Source: Saprospiraceae bacterium
Lineage (GTDB): Bacteria > Bacteroidota > Bacteroidia > Chitinophagales > Saprospiraceae
Assembly (NCBI GenBank): GCA_016713025.1
Contig: JADJPZ010000004.1
Coordinates: 4,007,001-4,071,000, forward strand
DNA length: 64,000 nucleotides
Direction: 5' to 3'
Shown: one piece after another, positions 55,668 through 63,046 of the stretch
How positions within the stretch are numbered: the stretch's first letter is position 1
Layout: the number at the start of each line of letters is the position of its first letter
Notes under the pieces: generated by a model
Databases searched by the model: none
What the model saw: only the letters and a program-made list of their open reading frames with translations
What the model was told of the DNA's origin: nothing
Program-made: the position numbers and the translations under genes

Positions 55668-56258
55668 ATGATACGAGTAGCCATTTTTGACGACCATCCG
55701 GCAATTATTGACGCATTGACAAGTCATTTTGACCAAATAGGTGATATTAAAATCGTCGGTAAGTTTACAGAGACAGGCACTTTATTTGAGTTCTTGGAAG
55801 AGAATGAAGTAGATTTTTTGGTCTCAGATGTTTTGACAGATGAAGAGATAGGCCTTGCGGTTTTTGAGACCATTGCCCTTAAGTACAATAACATTCGAAT
55901 TATCGCTTTTACTAGTATCAAATCTGCATTTATACATGAAGAATTGAGAAATCTGGGTGTAATTGCTATTGTCAATAAAAAAGAAAAAATACACTTAATT
56001 TCTGATTTCATATTGCAATATAAGGAAGAAATTAAACGACTAAAACCTTATAAGTCAATGACTCTAACACCCAAAGAAAAAGAAATAGCCCATTATTTAG
56101 CCCAAGGATTGTCAGCAAAAGAGATCTCTTCCATTACACAAAACTCCATCAATACGATCAATAATCAAAAAAATACGCTGTTAGAGAAATTTGAATGCAG
56201 TAATACGACAGTGTTGATTTTGAAGTTGACACAGATGGGTTTGATTGATGTTATTTGA
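55668..56258 (+). CDS. NarL/LuxR-type response regulator 2
   Basis: 196 residues with Asp8-Asp9, phosphoacceptor Asp54 (FLVSDVLTDEE) and a LuxR HTH (LTPKEKEIAHYLAQGLSAKEISSITQNSINTINNQKNTLLEKF). The receiver half differs from regulator 1 at many positions while the last 34 residues are identical and so is the DNA, continuing past the stop into the repeat tract. That pattern points to gene conversion or a template switch between the copies. IS256 copy 2 separates it from the kinase gene. Confidence 0.9.
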   Translation: MIRVAIFDDHPAIIDALTSHFDQIGDIKIVGKFTETGTLFEFLEENEVDFLVSDVLTDEEIGLAVFETIALKYNNIRIIAFTSIKSAFIHEELRNLGVIAIVNKKEKIHLISDFILQYKEEIKRLKPYKSMTLTPKEKEIAHYLAQGLSAKEISSITQNSINTINNQKNTLLEKFECSNTTVLILKLTQMGLIDVI

Positions 56259-56267
56259 GTAGGACGG

Positions 56268-56407
56268 GGGAATGGAGAATGGAGAATGGAGGACGGAGAA
56301 GGGAGAAGGGAAAACGGAGAAAGGAGAATGGAGGACGGAGAAGGGAAAACGGAGAAAGGAGGACGGAGAAAGGAGGACGGAGAAGGGAGAATGTAGAACG
56401 GAGAAGA
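56268..56407 (+). repeat. 7-bp purine minisatellite, tract 2
   Basis: About 19-20 units of the same GGAGRAN 7-mer as at 55372. The first few units are identical to tract 1 and then the order of variants differs. It ends 4 bp before the target duplication of IS256 copy 2. Confidence 0.85.
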
Positions 56408-56458
56408 AGTTCATAAAGGAGGCTGTAAAATATTTTGTGTAAACAAAACTTCAAAGAA

Positions 56459-57668
56459 TTATGGCTGAATCAAATTATCCTCAAAGATAATTAAAATTTC
56501 ATTATGAGTAATATGCCAGTTATGAATTGGCATTGTCCATTTAACTTGAATTTGCTGAATAGCAAGATATACAGATTTCAAGGCTGCCTGATCATTTGGA
56601 AAAAGTGTTTTGGTTTTGGTAAATTTTCTGATGGCTCTGTTGAGGCCTTCAATGGTATTAGTGGTATACATAATTTTACGAATGTTAGTAGGATACTGAA
56701 ACATGGGAGATAGATTTGACCAGTTTGCTTCCCAACTTTTAATGGCATAGGCATATTTAGACCCCCATTTTGCTTTAAAAGCTTCAAAAGCAATGAGAGC
56801 AGTTTCCATATTTAAAGCGGCATAAACAGTTTTTAAATCAGCCAGGAAGGCCCTTCTATCTTTCCATGGGACAAACTTCATAGAGTTTCTGATTTGATGA
56901 ACGATACAAAGCTGGGATACGGTATCGGGGAAAGCAGTTTGAATGGCCTGAGTGAATCCTGTAAGATTGTCAGTGCATGCAATGAGCATCTTTTAACGCC
57001 CCTGTCTTTGAGCTCATTTAAGACAGAAAGCCAAAACGCGGCAGACTCGTTGGCGCTCATCCAGATGCCCAAAACTTCTTTGATCCCATTGGTTTTCAGT
57101 CCTATAACGATATAAATACTCTTGTTGATGATTTTATTATCCTGCCGGATTTTAAAACAAATACAATCCATCCAAACGATGTAATAAGTATTATCCAAAG
57201 GTCTGTTTTGCCATTCCTGGATAGCCGGAATCATTTTGTTTGTAATATCTGAAACAAAGGTTTTAGAAACGTCTAAGCCATAAATTTCCTGAATTTGAGC
57301 TGTTATGTCATCGGTGCTCATACCTCTGCTGTAAAGAGATGTAATGACAGATTCTACTTTCTCAGTGGTAGTTTGGCCCTTGGGAACATGATAGGCTCAA
57401 ATTCACCGTTACGATCCCGTGGAATATCCAACTCTACCTGTCCTTGTGTAGTGCGTATCTTTTTCTTATAAGACCCATTCCGGGAATTACCTGAATTAAT
57501 CCCATCGGGCGAGTGTTTTGAATAGCCTAAATGATGACTTAGTTCAGCTTTTAAAAGTTCTTGAATGCCATCTTTGTAAAGACCATTCATAACATTGTCA
57601 AAATCATTAAGAGACTTGACATCCTGAAGAAATTCAGAGAGATTAAGATTAAATTTGTTACTTTGCAT
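56459..57668 (-). pseudogene. IS256-family transposase, copy 2 (two -1 frameshifts)
   Basis: It reads correctly through IQELLKAELSHH, where copy 1 is broken. It is shifted at GEFEPI (CATGTT versus CATTGTT in copy 1) and again at DRGVK (AAAA versus AAAAA). The later part from LIACTDNL through LADLKTVYAALNMETALIAF to the stop is intact. Adding the two bases gives 404 codons, the same as corrected copy 1. Each copy is sound where the other is broken. Confidence 0.9.
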
Positions 57669-57733
57669 AACTATTAAATTTGTTAGGTTAAAAAATGTGT
57701 CTGTACTTGGTCGCACAAACATATTAAAAAATT

Positions 57734-57767
57734 TTCCATCTGTGGGGGGTACCCCCCACAGATGGAA
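57734..57767. terminator. Perfect 34-bp palindrome inside IS256 copy 2
   Basis: The same palindrome as at 45701-45734, conserved without change, upstream of the transposase start. Confidence 0.65.
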
Positions 57768-57856
57768 GCCTAACTCCTTGATACTAGTTTACACAATCCT
57801 TCTTACACTCCCTCATAAAGTGGGCTATTTTTCATATCATTGCATTTTAAAATTAA

Positions 57857-59836
57857 TTGAATAGAGTGTTTCATTCAAAAGTCATAATATTTAGCTTGCT
57901 TTTTTGTTTGTCATTCCAAAACAAATCTTTGGCACAGTTAGACAATGGCCAAAACCACCCAAAAAAAGACTCTCTATATCAGATTATCTTTGACAAGGAT
58001 AAAAGTGTAAGTATAACAACTGATGCAATCAAGGCATTGAATACTTTCAGAATACCCATGGAAGATACGATTTTCCAACAAATCGATAAATTAATACTTT
58101 CTAAAAACTGCACACCCAAAGATAGAGTCAATCTATTTCATTATTACGGTATTGGGTATTATAGGAAAGGAGATTACCAGAATGCTGAACGACAACTGGA
58201 ACAATCTTACAATAGTTTTAAGACGTATAATCAACTTGACGTAGATCTGGCTTTTTTTACCAATTATGGACTTGTAAAAAATAACCTGGGCAAAAACAAT
58301 GAAGCTATACCCATCTATCTCGAAGGTATTCAAATAGCTGAAAAAGCTCGGAAAAACAAAGATTTAGGTCACCTATATACTAAATTGGGTGATATTTATG
58401 TCAATCTTAAAAAATACAATGATGCCGACAATTATTATCGTCAAGCAGTAGCATTGGGTAAAAAGATAAAAGACCAAAAGGTCGAAGCTTATGCATTGCG
58501 AGGATTGGGTACAAGTGCACTCAATGCCGGAGATTATAATAAAGCAGTCGAAATATTTAAAGAAGCTATTTCTATTTTTGAGTCTCTGCAAGATGGTTTT
58601 ATGATCAATGATGTAAAGAGTTTTTTAGCTGCGACTTACGATGAGATGGGAAGGTACGATGCAGCAGAAAAATTATATGATGAGGCAGCACTTTACTTTA
58701 AGAATTCCGGTTACAAAGGTGACCTTTATTATATCGCCATAGATAAGGGTAAGCACCTTATCAAAAAGGGAGACTTTAAAAATGCTATCAAAAGTTGTTC
58801 ATACGCTAAAGATAATTTGCTTGAAATAGGTGACATTTTCTGGGCCACAGAAGCTTGGAAATGTATGTATGAAGCTGCGAAAAAAGATAGAAATTATAAA
58901 GATGCCTTGACTTATTACGAAGGATTTATTAAGTATCATGATAGTTTGGTCAATGATAAAAACATTCAAAAAATCACAGAACTGCGCAAGGATTTTGAGT
59001 TCGATAAAGAGAAAGAAAAAATATCTATAGAAACTACTCAAAAAATCGAAAGAGAGAAAATCTTTCAAAAATATATGGGTTTGGGCTTGCTCTTACTTTC
59101 AGGGCTTTTGTTTTTTGCATTCAGAGCATATAAAACAAAGCAAAAAGCCAATGCAAGCATTTTACAAAAAAACATAGAATTGGAGAAATATAGCCAAGCT
59201 AATGAAAATTTGATTTTTTCTCTATCACATGACATCAAAGAACCGATGCTAGGTGTACAATTGCTGCTCAAAAAACTTAAGTCCGAAGATGAGCATATCC
59301 AAAAAGCTTCCGAAAGCATGGGCAATCAGATAGCCTCCATCAATAGCATCGTAAATAATTTATTGCAATTGAAAAAATCCAGTAATACTACCCAAGAAGG
59401 AAACGTAAGTCATGAGATGATAGTCCACACCATAGATAATATAGCAAAAGAACTGAATTACAAACTGGTAGAAAAAAATATCAAACTACACAATACAGTT
59501 TACCATACGCCGCTACTTACACTGCCCATCTCATCCCAAAAGTTGTATCTTACACTTCTTAATCTTATAAATAATGCCATCAAGCATAGTCCATATGATA
59601 GCACTATTGAAATATTTGCCAAATCGGATGGTATCTATATCAGAGATTTTGGTAGCGGCATAGATCCTGACACCATGGCAAAAATAGGTAAGGACAATAT
59701 CGATAAAGATGACTATAGTGGCGGGTCAGGCATGGGCTTGATGTTGGTGAGCAATCTCCTGGCTGGCACCGGTGTGCGCTTGTATTTTGAAAATTTGCAA
59801 GGTGGTACGCTGGCAGGGATTAAGTTGCATTCTTAA
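57857..59836 (+). CDS. Sensor histidine kinase with periplasmic TPR domain
   Basis: 659 residues from a TTG at 57857, or 656 from a GTG at 57866; both give the signal peptide FHSKVIIFSLLFCLSFQNKSLA. No ATG is available, perhaps because IS256 copy 2 inserted 44 bp upstream. TPR repeats fill residues about 80-380 (GIGYYRKGDYQNAERQL, GDIYVNLKKYNDADNYY), then a membrane helix (YMGLGLLLLSGLLFFAF). The kinase core has SLSHDIKEP (phospho-His near 457), NLINNAIKHS, DFGSGI and GGSGMGLMLVSNLL. It is probably paired with the NarL-type regulators upstream. Confidence 0.88.
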   Translation: MNRVFHSKVIIFSLLFCLSFQNKSLAQLDNGQNHPKKDSLYQIIFDKDKSVSITTDAIKALNTFRIPMEDTIFQQIDKLILSKNCTPKDRVNLFHYYGIGYYRKGDYQNAERQLEQSYNSFKTYNQLDVDLAFFTNYGLVKNNLGKNNEAIPIYLEGIQIAEKARKNKDLGHLYTKLGDIYVNLKKYNDADNYYRQAVALGKKIKDQKVEAYALRGLGTSALNAGDYNKAVEIFKEAISIFESLQDGFMINDVKSFLAATYDEMGRYDAAEKLYDEAALYFKNSGYKGDLYYIAIDKGKHLIKKGDFKNAIKSCSYAKDNLLEIGDIFWATEAWKCMYEAAKKDRNYKDALTYYEGFIKYHDSLVNDKNIQKITELRKDFEFDKEKEKISIETTQKIEREKIFQKYMGLGLLLLSGLLFFAFRAYKTKQKANASILQKNIELEKYSQANENLIFSLSHDIKEPMLGVQLLLKKLKSEDEHIQKASESMGNQIASINSIVNNLLQLKKSSNTTQEGNVSHEMIVHTIDNIAKELNYKLVEKNIKLHNTVYHTPLLTLPISSQKLYLTLLNLINNAIKHSPYDSTIEIFAKSDGIYIRDFGSGIDPDTMAKIGKDNIDKDDYSGGSGMGLMLVSNLLAGTGVRLYFENLQGGTLAGIKLHS

Positions 59837-59942
59837 TCCCCAATTGTCGCTGTTTCTAACTGTTGTCAGGTTAAAACTATCTACGCCATAGCGGGTAGAT
59901 AAGTGCAATATCGATCTTGCTATTTATAAACCAGTCTAATGA

Positions 59943-60647
59943 CTAGTGCTCTGACAAAATAAAAAACTTAATGAAATGTTGTTCTTTTTCCTAATATCTG
60001 TGTTAAAAATACTCGTCGTTGCTACTGCTACGCCTGTGTTTTTTGCCTGGATCTTAGAAAAAATAACGGCCATTATAATTTAACTCTTTATTTAGGGCCA
60101 GCTTGCATTAACCTAAATATATGATAATCATATTTTTATATGCAATTTTAAATAAATAAGTGCAAAGGTTTTTAATCATATCATTCAAAACTCATGCTTC
60201 TATATCAAGTTGATCATCGCCTCATGCCGGCTCGGCAAATACTTTTTGCATTGCCCAAAAAGTATTCAAAAACGCTAGTTCAAAAAAAGGTAACTGAATG
60301 GTGCAGCTTTGCTGCATTTGAGTGATACGAAATCACTCAAAAATGAAGGCACTGATTTAAACTTAAATCAGCTAGGTGTATTGTTGTTCATTCCCGACCT
60401 ACCCATCCCTTTCGGGTTCCTTCACTTCTCGCACTGTCATGCTCGACCTTACAGGATCGTTCAGTCCTGCATTTTTCTATCGCCTTGATTATGAATCGTT
60501 TAATTTGTATCATTGTAGACCGGCGATAGACGCACTTTTGACTCTTCATTCTCTATTGCTGGTTTTTGAACGGAACGTCTTCGAAATATATGTATCCAAA
60601 ATGAATGGATGACTTATTCAGCAGACCCTATTTAGTCAGAGCACTAG
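59943..60647. mobile_element. 705-bp element bounded by inverted repeats, non-coding
   Basis: CTAGTGCTCTGACaAAATA at the left and the complement (TATTTaGTCAGAGCACTAG) at the right agree at 18 of 19 positions. If CTAG is the target duplication, the repeat proper is TGCTCTGAC. There is no transposase-like frame inside. It contains several hairpins, including AATACTTTTTG paired with CAAAAAGTATT (about 60238-60266) and three in a row at 60303-60371. It looks like a non-autonomous or decayed mobile element. Confidence 0.6.
60303..60371. other. Three consecutive perfect hairpins
   Basis: GCAGC-ttt-GCTGC (60303-60315), TTTGAGTGAT-acgaa-ATCACTCAAA (60317-60341) and CTGATTTAA-ac-TTAAATCAG (60352-60371). 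Together they could fold as a structured RNA or DNA. No known RNA family recognised. Confidence 0.5.
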
Positions 60648-60830
60648 AGTAACTTTTACTGACAATCCAATAATCAACAACATCTCACTTTCGCTCTCAA
60701 AGTATTCCAATAGTGTTTAGTGATTTTAATATTTGTAGCTAAATGAATGATTGCTAAAATGATTGCTCCCGGAAGTAGGTTTACTGCTAGAAAGTGGAAA
60801 GTGTCAAAATGCTTCAATCCTGATAAACTC

Positions 60831-61054
60831 CGATCGTCGAAGTTTTCAACTGCGATGCACTATTTTATGAATCTTTACCCCGTAGGATAATTATCCAACG
60901 GGGTAAATTCAATACGCGCACCTCACTAAAAAACAAAGCACAAAACTATATAATCTAAGTTTTGTGCTTTAGTGTATAGATATTTGATATTTGTGTTGAC
61001 GAATTAAAAAATTCTTAAATAATAGGATCGAAGTTACAAACTGCGACCATCGGG
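60831..61054 (+). repeat. REP-like dispersed repeat, copy R3
   Basis: Starts CCGATCGTCGAAGTTTTCAA and ends ACTGCGACCATCGGG, with the same internal hairpin as R2 at 60935-60970. The block from ACTGCGATGCACTATTTTA to the end is nearly identical to R2. Its right end abuts the sucD remnant directly. The stretch 60648-60830 before it shows nothing. Confidence 0.8.
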
Positions 61055-61418
61055 TGTATCCACAGCAGTAGGTATAGGTGGGGATCCGATCATTGGTACA
61101 CCTACAAAAGATGCGGTCAAGTTACTTATGGATGATCCTGAAACTGACGGTATCGTCATGATAGGTGAGATCGGGGGAAATTATGAAGCTGACGCTGCAA
61201 GATATATCAAAGCGACAGGAAATAAAAAACCTGTCGTAGGATTTATTGCGGGGCAGACAGCACCCAAAGGCAGAACAATGGGACATGCAGGTGCGATAGT
61301 GGGAGGCCATGATGATACTGCGGAAGCAAAAATGAAAATCATGGCAGAAAATGGTATCCATGTAGTCAACTCGCCAGCTGAAATAGGCATCACCATGGCA
61401 AAAGTATTGAAAGGTTAA
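61053..61418 (+). pseudogene. sucD: Succinyl-CoA synthetase alpha subunit, C-terminal fragment
   Basis: About 120 residues: GVSTAVGIGGDPIIGT, IVMIGEIGGNYEADAARYI, KPVVGFIAGQTAPKGRTMGHAGAIVGG and a normal C-terminus. The phosphorylated His of the family (GHAGA) is present. The first 170 or so residues, with the CoA-binding domain, are missing. The reading frame is stopped inside repeat R3, whose end is the truncation point. A functional copy must lie elsewhere if the TCA cycle is intact. Confidence 0.88.
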
Positions 61419-61685
61419 TTTGGATGATGATATCATTGCGTGATCATACAATGAGCCATCTTATTTGTTAGACATCATTGCCTAAAATCCAAACAATTTA
61501 AGTTTTTTTGAGACGGTTCTGACTTTCTATCACACCATACAAACGTCTTAAGCAGACATTTTTCTCAGCATTTTCTGATTGAAATTGATCATACCCAAAT
61601 AGTTACTTTTGCAGAAATAATAGGTGATAAAATCAGGTTCAAGTTAAGAAGTACAAATAATTGATATCTATAGTTCGTTCTATTC

Positions 61686-62384
61686 TTATCTAATCTTTCG
61701 TCCGAATATCCCATTCAACAGATCGAAGGAGAACTTTCCGGTCTCTCTTTTCAGCTTGATTTGGAATGCTATTTCAAGTCCAAAAAGTACTCCGATGGCA
61801 TATAAAATAAGTCCTGCCCGAAGATACAGAAAAGGTTGAAAATATATCTCAAAGATAGGTTCCAGAAGGATTCTGGCCAAAGTAATGCCACAAACTATCA
61901 GCAATGCTGCCATGGCGGTAGCTTTTATAGTCAGGTAAAGATCATTATTCAGCTTACGATTACATATACTGTAAAGACCTATATAAATATTATTGTCAGG
62001 GTCCATTGTAATGAGTTGAAGCAGAATTTCTTTGGCTTTTTTATAATCATATTGCTGGTAGTGGCATGCCGCTTTTTTGAACAGCAAATCATTAAATATG
62101 TTATCTCCTTTGAAGGTGTAAATATTTTCGGTTATGACTGATTCAATAATCGGATCAACAAATCTCAAAAAACGTTCATACCTTCCCACCTCAAAGAGAC
62201 ATATCAAATAGTCTATATCAAGCTCAATTTTTTCATCAAAGTATAGCCCGTCAATAGCTTTTTTGTTATCTTCATAATACCTGACTTTTTCGCGCCAGGC
62301 ATCATCACCCAACCGAAAGTAGCTCAGGTATATATTTCTTGAATGAACAGGCATATAAGCTTTTATATCGTATTTGCAATACAA
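61686..62384 (-). CDS. Membrane protein of unknown function with a TPR-like N-terminus
   Basis: 232 residues. The soluble N-terminal 150 residues have TPR-like helices (YLICLFEVGRYERFLRFVDPI, FKKAACHYQQYDYKKAKEILLQLI). Two membrane helices follow (TAMAALLIVCGITLARILL and FLYLRAGLILYAIGVLFGLEI). The tail is basic (FGRKIR). It may start 10 residues later (MPVHSRN). No family named. Confidence 0.6.
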   Translation of the reverse strand: MYCKYDIKAYMPVHSRNIYLSYFRLGDDAWREKVRYYEDNKKAIDGLYFDEKIELDIDYLICLFEVGRYERFLRFVDPIIESVITENIYTFKGDNIFNDLLFKKAACHYQQYDYKKAKEILLQLITMDPDNNIYIGLYSICNRKLNNDLYLTIKATAMAALLIVCGITLARILLEPIFEIYFQPFLYLRAGLILYAIGVLFGLEIAFQIKLKRETGKFSFDLLNGIFGRKIR

Positions 62385-62461
62385 AATTAAATCAAATATG
62401 TTTCAAAAGCAAGATCTAATAAACACAACGTTCAATTATTCTGGTATTTTTTCACCAGACA

Positions 62462-63040
62462 TCATTTTTTAAGATGTTCGGCCGCGGCTTCCAGCTCATC
62501 AAAAAAATCCTGACCTTTTTTTCTGATGATGGCATCCATGACAAACCTGTATAGTGGTACTTTTTCTTTTTTACCTTTTGTACATGCTGCACTGCAGATG
62601 TCCCACTGATCATAATTCCATGCTTCAAATCCTGATATTTCATTCATGGCAATCCTGACCGGATACAGATGACAGGATATAGGTTTTTGAAATGTGATTT
62701 TGCCTTCGTACCAGGTCTTTTCTATACCACAAACGGAGATTCCGAGTTCATTTTTAGTCAGAAAAACGCAGGCACCATCCTCGTGACAAGATGTGCCCCA
62801 CACACCCGGGTCATGATAATAAGTGAATCCTTCTTGTGTCTTAAGATACTCTTTGGAGCGTTCAGGAAGATTTTCAGCAACGACATCCAAATACTTTTTT
62901 ATCGTTTCTATTTCATGCTGATCGACAGGTGCACCATAATCACCTTCTGTACAGCAAGCACCTTTGCAGACATTGAGGTCGCAAACAAATTTTTCTTCTA
63001 TCAGATCATCACTGACCAACACATCTCCGATTACAAGCAT
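62462..63040 (-). CDS. DUF3109-family protein
   Basis: 192 residues. The N-terminus has CDLNVCKGACCTEGDYGAP, a cluster of Cys. CHEDGACVFL, CGIEKTW, ISCHLYPVR and ICSAAC add more. This is the Cys-rich pattern of DUF3109, widespread in Bacteroidota and thought to bind metal or an iron-sulphur cluster. Function is unknown. The aminotransferase gene upstream ends 6 bp before its ATG, so they form an operon. Confidence 0.88.
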   Translation of the reverse strand: MLVIGDVLVSDDLIEEKFVCDLNVCKGACCTEGDYGAPVDQHEIETIKKYLDVVAENLPERSKEYLKTQEGFTYYHDPGVWGTSCHEDGACVFLTKNELGISVCGIEKTWYEGKITFQKPISCHLYPVRIAMNEISGFEAWNYDQWDICSAACTKGKKEKVPLYRFVMDAIIRKKGQDFFDELEAAAEHLKK

Positions 63041-63046
63041 GATTTC

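Larger units (their letters stand above)
56419..57812 (-). mobile_element. IS256-family insertion sequence, copy 2
   Basis: 1394 bp, the inverse of copy 1 and almost identical to it. Flanked by an 8-bp target duplication TCATAAAG (56411-56418 and 57813-57820), different from that of copy 1. It was therefore inserted independently, not as one end of a composite transposon. It sits between response regulator 2 and the histidine kinase. Confidence 0.92.

Noticed and set aside
45656..57812. A composite transposon formed by the two IS256 copies carrying the toxin/RAYT region
   Set aside because: Each copy has its own, different 8-bp target duplication, so they inserted separately.
60376..60612. 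A 78-codon frame within the 705-bp element
   Set aside because: No family resemblance; it overlaps the structured region and has no ribosome binding site.
48747..61054. A CRISPR array made of the repeated CCGATGGTCGCAG words
   Set aside because: Copies are kilobases apart with long shared interiors; there is no regular spacer pattern and no cas gene.
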